The translations under genes were made by a program, and so were the position numbers. From NCBI GenBank assembly GCA_004020545.1, contig SAQE01000018.1, forward strand, positions 1 to 64,000: a DNA stretch of 64,000 bases. Reading direction: 5' to 3'. This document shows, in pieces, positions 44,440 to 53,138 of the stretch (the first letter of the stretch is position 1; the number at the start of each line of letters is the position of its first letter). This stretch comes from Mesorhizobium sp. GTDB lineage: Bacteria > Pseudomonadota > Alphaproteobacteria > Rhizobiales > Rhizobiaceae. The notes under the pieces were generated by a model. It ran no database searches, was not told where the DNA came from, and saw only the letters and a program-made list of their open reading frames with translations.

Positions 44440-45582
44440 CTATTGTGCCGTCCAGTCACTTGCGTTGAGCGGCAAATTCAGCGCGCTCAGATCTTCAACC
44501 AAATCGCCCCTGCCGCAACTGGCGCCATCTTTGTATTGCACCAGCACCGCATGGAAGCTTCGAAGGAACGACCAGTAGACCAAAGCCGCATCCCTTGAGG
44601 TGACGAATTTGTTAAGTTTGTTCTTCAGGGCAACGCAAGTGTCATGGATTTCCGTTTCAGATATGGGTTTGGAGGATCCAAGCGGCATGCCGTCCGTGAT
44701 CCCCTTGACGAATCCTGCAACCTTATCGGTTCCTGCCGATATCAGATCGATAACCGGTGCCCGCGCTGCCCCAACGCCGCTCTTCACCTCGGTCAGCGGT
44801 AGGCCGAAATTGGAAATCTTGAACCCTTCGGGCGAAAAATTGGTCGGCAATTGCGAGTTTAGCGTCTTCAGATATATGTTAACCTTGAAGTTGGTACCAT
44901 TATACCGCAACTGATTGGGAAATCCGTCATCCAGCAATGTGAACGCGCCGGTGGTGTTGTCGACGATTGACACGTCGGTATATTTGCTGAGGAGCTTGGT
45001 GAGAATGGTCGCGAACGGCGCATAGGCGTCCGAAATTGCCTGAACGCCGGGCGACAACCCTGCCAAAGAGGCGGTTTTTGACAGTTGCGACAACTCGGTC
45101 AGCAAGGACATGTCCACTGAGGTGTTGGAGCTATATCTGACCTTCATCGAGAACGAGATCGTATTGGTCTCCGAATCCACAACGATGTCGTCGACAAGGA
45201 CACCGTTCCTGTTGATGACGATGTTCGACTTCTCGGATGTTGTGACAAAGAGGAATTTGCTCGCTTCCCACGTTGCCGACATAATCGGCTCGGTGGCAAT
45301 GATCTTGTCGCCAATAGCCACATCGAGACTTACGATGTAGTTTCCGGACTTGTTTTGGAACCTCGATTTTATCAATGACTGCAGGAACGCCGAAGCCGAT
45401 TGGCTTCTTGTAGCGCCGTCCTTTCCAGTAAACGTAAAATCATATGTGATGAGCCCATAAACCAGCCGGGGCTCAACAGCAGCGAAACTGGGGTGCGTTA
45501 CGGCGGTAAACTCGTCGGCCAGTGCGCCGAAAGTTTGGGACAGCACCAGAACAAGAGCTGCAATCAGTTCCTTGAAACGCAT
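44440..45582 (-). CDS. Exported protein of unknown function
   Basis: A 380-aa protein beginning with a clear signal peptide (FKELIAALVLVLSQTFGALA, cleavage after ALA). The mature part is beta-strand rich with a Thr/Ser/Asn bias; no domain recognised. The C-terminal stretch has two Cys (IHDTCVALKNKL, KDGASCGRGDL) that could form a disulfide. It is on the same strand as the protease operon, 475 bp behind it, and its own upstream region carries a palindrome, so it may be transcribed separately but act in the same compartment. Confidence 0.65.
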   Translation of the reverse strand: MRFKELIAALVLVLSQTFGALADEFTAVTHPSFAAVEPRLVYGLITYDFTFTGKDGATRSQSASAFLQSLIKSRFQNKSGNYIVSLDVAIGDKIIATEPIMSATWEASKFLFVTTSEKSNIVINRNGVLVDDIVVDSETNTISFSMKVRYSSNTSVDMSLLTELSQLSKTASLAGLSPGVQAISDAYAPFATILTKLLSKYTDVSIVDNTTGAFTLLDDGFPNQLRYNGTNFKVNIYLKTLNSQLPTNFSPEGFKISNFGLPLTEVKSGVGAARAPVIDLISAGTDKVAGFVKGITDGMPLGSSKPISETEIHDTCVALKNKLNKFVTSRDAALVYWSFLRSFHAVLVQYKDGASCGRGDLVEDLSALNLPLNASDWTAQ

Positions 45583-46057
45583 TTCATCCCCCCGGATACC
45601 GTCTTAAAGCGTACGCCTCATTCCTATAATTAGGAAGGGGGTGAGCACGCCAGATTAAGAGAGATTTCTGTTGCCCAAGCGTACCAGGTAGACCGACCGA
45701 CCTCTGCGACGTAACCCCACAACTGGCGGCCGATCAAGGGATACTCGCAAGGCAGATCATCGCTGTTTTACGGCAGCCTCCTCCAGCGTCCGCTTGGCCA
45801 ACAATCGCAGGAAAGAATATGGATGAAGCGAAACTTTCAAGCGTAATTTCAGCATGTGGACCGCAACCACTATTTGACTTAGCCATCTATCCATCTCAGA
45901 CAGCCGGTAGGCGCTGTTGGTGTCCCGCGATTTTGGCTGGGCTACAACTCATTTGGCAAACGCTAACTACACTCCAATATACGCCCCTGAGCGAGCTTTT
46001 CGCTACCCACAGAAGTCCAATTTCACCCGAGCGCAGCGCGCGTAAGCCGACTTAGAA
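45583..46057. promoter_or_regulatory. Intergenic region with palindrome upstream of the exported-protein gene
   Basis: A 16-bp inverted repeat TTCCTA-TAAT-TAGGAA lies at 45621-45636, 39 bp before the start at 45582, the position of an operator or promoter element. The rest of this 475-bp gap is AT-richer. A 78-codon plus-strand frame at 45819-46055 has no family and I do not call it. Confidence 0.45.
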
Positions 46058-47500
46058 CTATGGTTGCAACACGCTGTCCGCCTTTCTGTTCAACGCTGTC
46101 AACGTTGGCTCGTCAACAGAACCGCTAACCGCAATACCGTTGGCAAGTTGAAAGGCCCTTATCGCTGCATCCGTCCTTGGCCCCAAGAGCCCATCGATTG
46201 AGCCAATTGAATAACCCAATTCCGCCAAGACCTTCTGTATCAGGCGAATGTTTTCTCTCGTTAATTCGGCCGTGATCAAATTTCCCTGCTGGTCCACAGT
46301 ATGCGACGTTGCCAATTCTTGAATGTCAGCCAATACAAATAAACGATCCCCCGCGCTGCCCAACAACGCGACAGCTTCATCGCCTGTGGGCGGCTGCCGG
46401 GGAAGAACTACCATGTCCTGTATCGGCTCGGGAAGCGTGACGGGAGCCAGTTCCTCTAGGCCCCCTCCGCTTTTGCGGAAGACACTCAGCTCGGGATCGC
46501 CAATTGCTCCCACCAAAATAACGGACAGGTCCTTGTTCGCACCAAGAAGCACACGCCGATTACCTTTTCTCAACGCAGGTAGATTTTCCAGCGTAATCTG
46601 CAGGGGCGCCGATAGCCTGGTGGAGCGCGAATCCTTTTCAACCGACAAGACCGTCAGCGCTTCGACATCAGCATTGGCAACGACTACGTCACCGGTACCG
46701 CCATCCACAGCGTCTGGGGCAAAAACGGCGTAATGGGTTGGGTCACGAAAATGCAGACCAAACACAGAAATGCTATCCAACGCCTCACCGATGGAAACGT
46801 CGATGAGTGACGCCTTCTGACGAGATGGAAATAAGGCAAGCATCAAGCGGCCACTCCTGATCGGCAGGAAATCATGGGGCGGTGCAAGTGACGTATACAC
46901 TTGCTGGCCGAGTTGCTCTGTCTTGTCCGAATAGAGAAGGTATGGCCCACCCTTTGACTCGCCGATCGGGCGGTCCCATGCGAGGGTATAGCCATCCGGA
47001 CTGAAAACTGGCTGAGCCATGGGATTAATATAAATGCCGGGAAATTTGTAGGTTTTGGGATTGCCTCTCAAAGACTCCTGTGTAGCGCCATAGACCTTGA
47101 TCTCATAGTCCGCGCTATTTCCCTCCTTGGGCCTCTTGGTGAGGATGGTATACTCCCATAGGTCTCGCCCGACTTCATCAGAACCGTCCAGACTATCGTG
47201 AACTACCCTGGGAACCGCAGAAACAAACTCCCCATCGAGTTGACGCCAAGGCCCATTCTCCCCACTCGAAAAGTTGACCAGTTGTATCTTTCCACCCTCG
47301 CCGTCCACAGCAGCAATTGTCGTGCCAGGGCCTGGATAGATCCTCTCCGCCGGCACTAGAAGTTGATGCTTCTGCCAATCTTGCGCCTCCGCTTTTGCGA
47401 CAAACGACGCCAGCAGAGCAACCGTCCAGAAACATACGAACGGCTTCCTCCGGCGAAGAGAGGCTTTGTCGCCGCGCAATCGGGATGGCCTCCAGCTCAT
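46058..47500 (-). CDS. Exported beta-propeller-like protein with C-terminal peptidoglycan-binding domain
   Basis: A 480-aa protein. After a signal segment (FVCFWTVALLASFVAKAEAQ) come about 370 residues of repeated beta-strand blades (e.g. PVFSPDGYTLAWDR, VFAPDAVDGGTGDVVVANAD), resembling a TolB/WD-type propeller. The last 70 residues are a PG_binding_1 domain (IRLIQKVLAELGYSIGSIDG, then GPRTDAAIRAFQ). It is the final gene of a four-gene operon; its ATG overlaps the stop of the protease gene before it (ATGA). A cell-wall-anchored scaffold or sensor for the proteases is a reasonable guess. Confidence 0.75.
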   Translation of the reverse strand: MSWRPSRLRGDKASLRRRKPFVCFWTVALLASFVAKAEAQDWQKHQLLVPAERIYPGPGTTIAAVDGEGGKIQLVNFSSGENGPWRQLDGEFVSAVPRVVHDSLDGSDEVGRDLWEYTILTKRPKEGNSADYEIKVYGATQESLRGNPKTYKFPGIYINPMAQPVFSPDGYTLAWDRPIGESKGGPYLLYSDKTEQLGQQVYTSLAPPHDFLPIRSGRLMLALFPSRQKASLIDVSIGEALDSISVFGLHFRDPTHYAVFAPDAVDGGTGDVVVANADVEALTVLSVEKDSRSTRLSAPLQITLENLPALRKGNRRVLLGANKDLSVILVGAIGDPELSVFRKSGGGLEELAPVTLPEPIQDMVVLPRQPPTGDEAVALLGSAGDRLFVLADIQELATSHTVDQQGNLITAELTRENIRLIQKVLAELGYSIGSIDGLLGPRTDAAIRAFQLANGIAVSGSVDEPTLTALNRKADSVLQP

Positions 47501-48837
47501 TTAGGAACCTCCGTCCAGTTGAACTGAAGAACTCTTTTGTTAAGTTGACGCTTATTTTTCAAGAACGGATAAATTGTCAATTCGACATACTCTATGTAAC
47601 CACCAAACCCTTCCTGAGCAAATTGAGATTCGATAACCTCTCTCCCGAGTCGCACAATCTTTGACGTAGCAAATCGGTGATCGTCGTCCACCGTCGGAGT
47701 CAACGTAAAGTACTTTTTGCTATTTGCATCGGCAGGAACCGGTATGGTTACCAGCTCATTTCTATTTCTTACGCCTCCCTCCAGTCGATTCTCTCCCACA
47801 AAATTGAAGTAGACGTCGATATGATCTATGTTTGGCTTGTCAGATATGCTCTCATAGGAAAAATATATTTCATCCTTTGGCGCGCCATTTTCCTCTCTCG
47901 ACACCTTCAAGCTCCAAACAGCATGAGCCGCAACTTCCTTTTCGATCCTGTCCACGGCTTCGGAGAGCGAGCATTTCAAAGGCTCATTCGCATTCTCACT
48001 CACACTGCTTTCGTCAATTGTTCGAGATAAAATAGACGACGCAACGGAAAAGAACGGTTGTACGGGCGTGGCAAGAATCCTGTATCTTCCGCCCGTTTCG
48101 AGATTAACTGCTGACACGATTGCAACTACGCTCCCGTCTCCAGCGAGAATTGGCGAGCCGTCGTGGCCGTTTCTATCTTTTGCGAAAAGAATTGGCTCTT
48201 CGGCGCTGAACTCATAAAGGCCGCCAAACTCCTCAGGTTTGTACCCTACGGCCTTTAGCTTCGCCACAACAGGATTATCAACCGATGAAGCGCTCTTTGA
48301 ATCGCCGCTGGTCATTATGGCATAATAACTCCCATCGGTTTGGATCGGACAGAAGCTAAGCTGGAAGTAGGTCTTAAGATTGAGATTCGGCAGCAACAGG
48401 CCCGCAGCGTCAATGGTGTACGCAGGAGTTGGCAAGACAGTTGGATTGGTAAGGCCTGAAATAGACGGCTCAGCCGAGTTTCGGTTGAGAACGATTTCAC
48501 GATCAAGCGGTTGTAGTGCTCTGGTTATCTCAACGGGTATCGACGGATCTTTTTTCTTCTCCCAATCGTCGGGGCTACCCAAATTATGTTGCGACGTAAC
48601 CAACATGTTAGGACCCACTGCGAAGGCTTTGCCTGTTCTTTGCGGATCTGCAGAGGGTGCATCCGCCTTCAACTTACCCCTCACCGCTAGGTGAAAATAG
48701 GCGGATTTCGCGATTGATAGCATCCACGCTGGGTCGCGAGGTTCAGAATGCGCTGACGGCGCCGACCAAGCAATAACCAGTAGAACTAATACCGCTATCG
48801 AGTTAAAGGAGACGAAACGTGTTTTCACATAAATCAC
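47497..48837 (-). CDS. Exported trypsin-like serine protease with extended C-terminus
   Basis: A protein of 446 aa from GTG 48837, which overlaps the preceding TGA. A signal peptide (SIAVLVLLVIAWSAPSAHS) is followed by a chymotrypsin-fold domain: His in NMLVTSQHNLG (H84) and Ser in NGHDGSPILAGDGSVVAIV (S228). The Asp is not obvious, and GHDGSP departs from GDSGGP. The last 180 residues are a separate, probably beta-rich domain. Second of three trypsin-like enzymes in the operon. Confidence 0.75.
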   Translation of the reverse strand: MIYVKTRFVSFNSIAVLVLLVIAWSAPSAHSEPRDPAWMLSIAKSAYFHLAVRGKLKADAPSADPQRTGKAFAVGPNMLVTSQHNLGSPDDWEKKKDPSIPVEITRALQPLDREIVLNRNSAEPSISGLTNPTVLPTPAYTIDAAGLLLPNLNLKTYFQLSFCPIQTDGSYYAIMTSGDSKSASSVDNPVVAKLKAVGYKPEEFGGLYEFSAEEPILFAKDRNGHDGSPILAGDGSVVAIVSAVNLETGGRYRILATPVQPFFSVASSILSRTIDESSVSENANEPLKCSLSEAVDRIEKEVAAHAVWSLKVSREENGAPKDEIYFSYESISDKPNIDHIDVYFNFVGENRLEGGVRNRNELVTIPVPADANSKKYFTLTPTVDDDHRFATSKIVRLGREVIESQFAQEGFGGYIEYVELTIYPFLKNKRQLNKRVLQFNWTEVPK

Positions 48838-49769
48838 CGTTCGTTGCGGATACAGCGTGCGGACGCCGTCACGCCGCCATCGTCATCAACCCCGGTCAGC
48901 ACATACTCGTCATTTTCTCCAAGCGTCACACCAACGTAGTCCGTCGCCGAATTGAATTGTCCACCGACGCCGCTCAGGAAACAAAAGCCTTCACCCGCGT
49001 GGATGCCGAGTTTGACAGGAGATCCCTTCCAGACGGGCGGCGTTCGAAGTTCCACTTCGTTGTTGCGATAATAACAGGGCTCGTCAGAGGCGGTCAGCCC
49101 AAATTGCTGCTGATAGAAGGATACCGGAAGAATCCCGAAATAGCTGACAGTGCCGTCGCTTGCGAAGGACGCTCCGATCACGATTCCAATTATTGCGTTA
49201 AGGTTGCTGGCGTACACTGGTCCGCCGCTCATGCCCTCTATTGTCTGCCCGTCGGTCTCCAACAAACCGTAGGCATTTCGCTTGACTGTCGATAGAACCC
49301 CCTTCCGAAATGAAGCGGCGCCGCTTCCTGTGTCTCCTGGAAAACCCGCCACAAACAAGTCGCGGCGGATCATCCAATCTTCCACCTTGCAAAACTTGGC
49401 AAATGGATAGTCCTTGGTTTCGGAAAACTGCAGCAGAGCCGCATCGGTTCCAACCTCGATCGGCTGAGCAATCAATCTTTTGGCGACTCCGGAATCGGCG
49501 ACCCCGATCGTTCCTCGACAGTCGACGTTCGCAGGGAGGCTTTCGCCCGGCTTCCCGCCCAATACGTGACGCGCGGTAAGCACATAGCCTTCGGGACTTA
49601 CGACCACGCCGGATCCCGTAATTTCCACTGCGGGGGTCGTTTGAGTTTTAGGGATATTGCACTTGATGTAGACAATTGTCTCTTCAGGCAACGCAGCTGA
49701 CGCTGCAAATGCATTGCCCATCAATAAAAAGTCAGCAAACAGTGCGACGGCGAGAAACAATAGTCTCAT
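48834..49769 (-). CDS. Exported trypsin-like serine protease
   Basis: A 311-aa protein. A signal peptide (LLFLAVALFADFLLMGNAFA) is followed by a complete S1-fold triad: His in VLTARHVLGG (H68), Asp in VGTDAALLQF (D109) and Ser in EGMSGGPVY (S181). The closest style is DegP/HtrA-like trypsins without PDZ domains. The C-terminal 80 residues, with two Cys, form a small extra domain. It starts 14 bp behind the GH19-trypsin fusion and overlaps the next protease gene by 4 bp. Confidence 0.85.
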   Translation of the reverse strand: MRLLFLAVALFADFLLMGNAFAASAALPEETIVYIKCNIPKTQTTPAVEITGSGVVVSPEGYVLTARHVLGGKPGESLPANVDCRGTIGVADSGVAKRLIAQPIEVGTDAALLQFSETKDYPFAKFCKVEDWMIRRDLFVAGFPGDTGSGAASFRKGVLSTVKRNAYGLLETDGQTIEGMSGGPVYASNLNAIIGIVIGASFASDGTVSYFGILPVSFYQQQFGLTASDEPCYYRNNEVELRTPPVWKGSPVKLGIHAGEGFCFLSGVGGQFNSATDYVGVTLGENDEYVLTGVDDDGGVTASARCIRNER

Positions 49770-49783
49770 AGGGGGTTCCTTGC

Positions 49784-51718
49784 TTACTGACTAATCCATT
49801 CCTGAATCCGCTGAAGCCTCTCTGCAGTTATTCGCGTGAAAGCGTTGTTGTGAGCCCAAGGTTCTTCGTTACCAAACACGCCATTCGTATGCACGCCTAT
49901 GACGGTGTCTTCCGCTCCGGTAGCTAGGACCGGCGCTCCGCTGGTGCCGCCATATGTATCGTTCTGATAGAAGCCTTTCTGTTCCCAAAGAAAGGTTATG
50001 TTTCCCTCACTGATCCATTGCCGCGCGGGAGGCTGCTTGTCGGTTGCGTAGCCCTCGACGATTGTTGGTAGATTGACCTCGCTATCGCCCAAGATGCGCA
50101 CGCCCAGCCAACCAGTTTGCTCGCCGACATTGCAATCCAGCTTAATCGCGCCGAGGTCGTAGTACCGGCTCTCATCCGTGGTTTGCGCCGTCACCCACCC
50201 TGACAGCACAAACACTTGCTTCGCACCGCATCGTCCAAAGGGGGCCGCCCCCTTATTTCTGCCGGGGATTATGCGAAAGTTCTGAAATGGAACACCGGCG
50301 ACAGTGCCGCTATGGATGCAGTGAGCCGCAGTCAGAACAGTGTTTATCGAAATCATGGTGCCTGAGCACACATATTGCTCATGCGCTTGGGTCTCAAATA
50401 GTATCTGAACAATTGCTCTGGCAGGAAACTCCGTAGTTCTGTCAACGGCCTTTCTAGTATCCGGCTCAATTACGGAATGCGGAACAAACTTACTTGAATC
50501 CCTACCGATACCTCCCAATTCATAGTCTGGATAAATTTGCGACGCATGGTCAAATGCCCGGGCATCTTCCGTCGTCAAGTTGACATTGCTGGCGGTTTTC
50601 CCACTGCCCTTTTCAGGCTCAGTTGGTGCGATACCTTCCTCTGCATTGGCGCCAGGCGTCACAATTTTGAATGAAATTGACTGATCGAGGTCTTTGCCCT
50701 GCTTTGGCGCCACAGTATCGTCGACATCCAGATAACGCCATTCTCGCGGGTCAAGAAGTTCGGTTTTCGTCGCCTCGTCAAGATTCCCAGTCTCGGGAAG
50801 CCCAAGTTCGCCTTGGAAATCTTTTATCGCCGCAGCCCGTGCCGTTACGGGGTCAGCGCCCGATTCAAATCCGCTCGACAGAAGTCCACCGTTTTCCAGG
50901 ATGTCATCATATAAGGCTGCTTCGTCTATTGGGTTGGATTCCGCCAATTCCTCGCCACCCTCGAAGCCTGCCGCCCCCTTGGCACGAAAAACACGTGTCC
51001 ATGCCTGCTTGAACCAAATTGTTGATTGGTCCAAGCCATGAGCGGCCGGTCCATTTATCAGCAAGCGAACTCGTCTTAGATCATTGTTGTCGGCTGCCGA
51101 ATTCAGGTTGTTTGCAGTCCAATAGGCAATTGCGGCTGTAAGCCCCTTACTGGCGTCCCTCGCGAATTCGGGATTTTTCTCCAGCGGTATCTGGATCTCT
51201 CCGCCACGAGCACGAAAATTCGCACGCCCAGTCAACTGAAGATAGCCCGAACCGCGATAGTCGTAGCCGTCTTGGGTTCCGCGACCGTAATTTCCCAAGC
51301 GATCGCCGTAAACCCAGTTGGCAATCAACACTGGCTTGTGCTCGATCTCGCGCGCTTTGGCTTCCGAAATTGTCTTGCGGCTAAAAACCCTTAGCAGAGT
51401 CTTGTATCCGTAGTTCATGTTTTCATCCAGCCGTCGCAAGCCGCCGGTCTCGGTCATAACTTGTGATAGAAAGTGCGCCATCCGAAGGCGCGTGTCGATA
51501 CCAGCACTAGCAAGCTCCCCCTTGGCATCAACAACGGCTTGAGCGAATTTTTTATCAGCCTGCGGAGAGATCTTCAATATATCAGCGACTGTTACCAAAT
51601 CATCTTGCGCAGCCAGAGCAGGTTGGGAATTTGCTGCAGAAAACATTATTGCTATGCATATCAATAATTTGCTCGGAAAGACCACTCCCCAGTTCCGCTT
51701 GACATGGTTCAGCTTCAC
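49784..51718 (-). CDS. Exported fusion of GH19-type lytic domain, peptidoglycan-binding-like segment and trypsin-like protease
   Basis: A protein of 644 aa from GTG 51718, with AGGGA five bases upstream. A signal peptide (KLLICIAIMFSAANSQPALA) precedes a GH19/endolysin domain at about 40-250: HFLSQVMTETGGLRRLDEN (E90 candidate acid) and YRGSGYLQLTGRANF are its signatures. Residues 285-325 resemble a peptidoglycan-binding repeat (AIKDFQGELGLPETGNLDEA). A V8/trypsin-like protease at about 425-644 has VLTAAHCIHS (H466), YDLGAIKLD (D521) and GGTSGAPVL (S593). One chain can thus cut glycan and protein. It is the first gene of the operon. Confidence 0.85.
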   Translation of the reverse strand: MKLNHVKRNWGVVFPSKLLICIAIMFSAANSQPALAAQDDLVTVADILKISPQADKKFAQAVVDAKGELASAGIDTRLRMAHFLSQVMTETGGLRRLDENMNYGYKTLLRVFSRKTISEAKAREIEHKPVLIANWVYGDRLGNYGRGTQDGYDYRGSGYLQLTGRANFRARGGEIQIPLEKNPEFARDASKGLTAAIAYWTANNLNSAADNNDLRRVRLLINGPAAHGLDQSTIWFKQAWTRVFRAKGAAGFEGGEELAESNPIDEAALYDDILENGGLLSSGFESGADPVTARAAAIKDFQGELGLPETGNLDEATKTELLDPREWRYLDVDDTVAPKQGKDLDQSISFKIVTPGANAEEGIAPTEPEKGSGKTASNVNLTTEDARAFDHASQIYPDYELGGIGRDSSKFVPHSVIEPDTRKAVDRTTEFPARAIVQILFETQAHEQYVCSGTMISINTVLTAAHCIHSGTVAGVPFQNFRIIPGRNKGAAPFGRCGAKQVFVLSGWVTAQTTDESRYYDLGAIKLDCNVGEQTGWLGVRILGDSEVNLPTIVEGYATDKQPPARQWISEGNITFLWEQKGFYQNDTYGGTSGAPVLATGAEDTVIGVHTNGVFGNEEPWAHNNAFTRITAERLQRIQEWISQ

Positions 51719-51784
51719 AGTTCCCTCCCCCGAAACATACCTCTAGCCTGACCATCTCCACTGTCACATTACGTAACGGCACCT

Positions 51785-52177
51785 GTCAACATACTTGGGC
51801 AAACGAAACCCTCCAGCCGTGCAGCGATATTGACGCCATCGCCAATCAAGTCGCCATCTGCTTCCTAACAACGTCGCCGATGTGAATGCCGATGCGCAGT
51901 TCGACGCTTTGCCGGCAATCCGGAATTGCGCTCGAGCATCTCCGCCTGCAGCTTCATAGCGCAGTGGACCGACTCTACGCCGCTCCGAAACTCGGACAGC
52001 ACGCCATCGGTGCTCTTCACGATCCGACCCCGATGAACTGCGATAGGTCCGATCGACGAGGTCGCTTCGCAGCGCTCAGACGCGTGCGAGCGTACGAACC
52101 TCGTGGCTCGCCGTCAGACGGCTGAAGCCGACGATGTACGCCACCAGGATTGCCGTGAGCTTGCGTGCTTCGGTCAT
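51785..52177 (-). pseudogene. Class III adenylate/guanylate cyclase remnant
   Basis: Reading the minus strand in changing frames gives the cyclase N-terminus RKLTAILVAYIVGFSRL from an ATG at 52177, then after a stop GRIVKSTDGVLSEFRSGVES, and finally LIGDGVNIAARLEGF near 51800. These are consecutive parts of the class III catalytic domain, separated by at least two frameshifts and stops, and the remaining domain is missing. The gene is dead. Confidence 0.8.
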
Positions 52178-53138
52178 TTCCTGCCCATACCCGAAAACCT
52201 ATCACAGCTGCAGGCGGATAGCCGCGGAGTTTGTGGCCGGCGAGATTAGATTGAAATCAGTTCCGCATTGCGAACGAAGAAAGCCAGAGCATTGGATCGT
52301 GGACGGAGTGACCGCTCAACGACTTAGGCGCCCTTGCGCGCTCTATCGATCCGGCTGGTGTGCAACGCTGACACGGCGAGTGTGAATGCGTCGGGTCAGC
52401 TTGCCACCCTGATGAGGCTCACTACGTGTTGCTACGGCAACCGCGACCTCCGATACGCACCCAAGCGATGTTGGCTTTCAGGTCGAGTTAACGGTCACCT
52501 CAATGACCGATATGCGGCGCATTTCCGACGGCAGTTTCGGGGGGCCGTGAGCGGACCAGCGGCTCTTGGCAGAAGAGGTCAGCAAGCTGACCATGCAGGC
52601 TTATGGACGACTCTCCTTCATTCCTTAATAGCCGCGCGCCATCGGGACCTTGCAACGTTGTTGAGTCGCAAGACGGGGATGATGGCCCTGGTGCCGAGAT
52701 CATCGAGAGGCCGATCCTCCCAGCTACGACCCTTCGGCCGCAAGCTCCTAGGTGGCGTGTTCATTGCAGCCTCTTCGCCGATTGCGTCCCACGCCGGAAC
52801 CGAACCGAAAGCTAAGCGGGAAGGATCCCCCGGGGCCCAAATCATCTCCGGGCAGCACTCTCCGCAAGGCGGGGCCAAGGGTGCGGCGATTGCCGTGGAT
52901 CCCAAACGCCGCGAACGATCCCGATTGCGCCCCGTGCTGAAGGCGACATCAATTTGCCAACTGCATCAGGCGGGGGCGCTATAGTCAGCTGTTTTATGCG
53001 GCTGGGTGGATTTGCAGAGGTAAGCCTGGCCATTCGACCGGGAAGGCACGATATCTTTTTGTTGGTAAGGCTTAGGCGCTACTCAATTGTGCTCTCGGTT
53101 ACTTGACTGCCCATGAAGCGGGCACTCAATCTGGGCGC
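52178..53138. other. Decayed intergenic DNA upstream of the Argonaute operon
   Basis: Nearly 1 kb without a gene I can support on either strand; open frames here have atypical composition and no domains. Probably the remains of older insertions. The promoter of the Mrr-TIR-APAZ/pAgo operon should lie in the last 150 bp, which is AT-richer. Confidence 0.4.

Noticed and set aside
45819-46055. A 78-codon plus-strand frame with an AGGAAAG-like site
   Set aside because: No family, odd composition and convergent placement against the propeller gene; not enough support.
52618-52905. A minus-strand frame with APPCGECCPEMI resembling the zinc site of cytidine deaminases
   Set aside because: The required upstream H/C-A-E motif is absent and the rest has no deaminase character; probably chance or too decayed to call.
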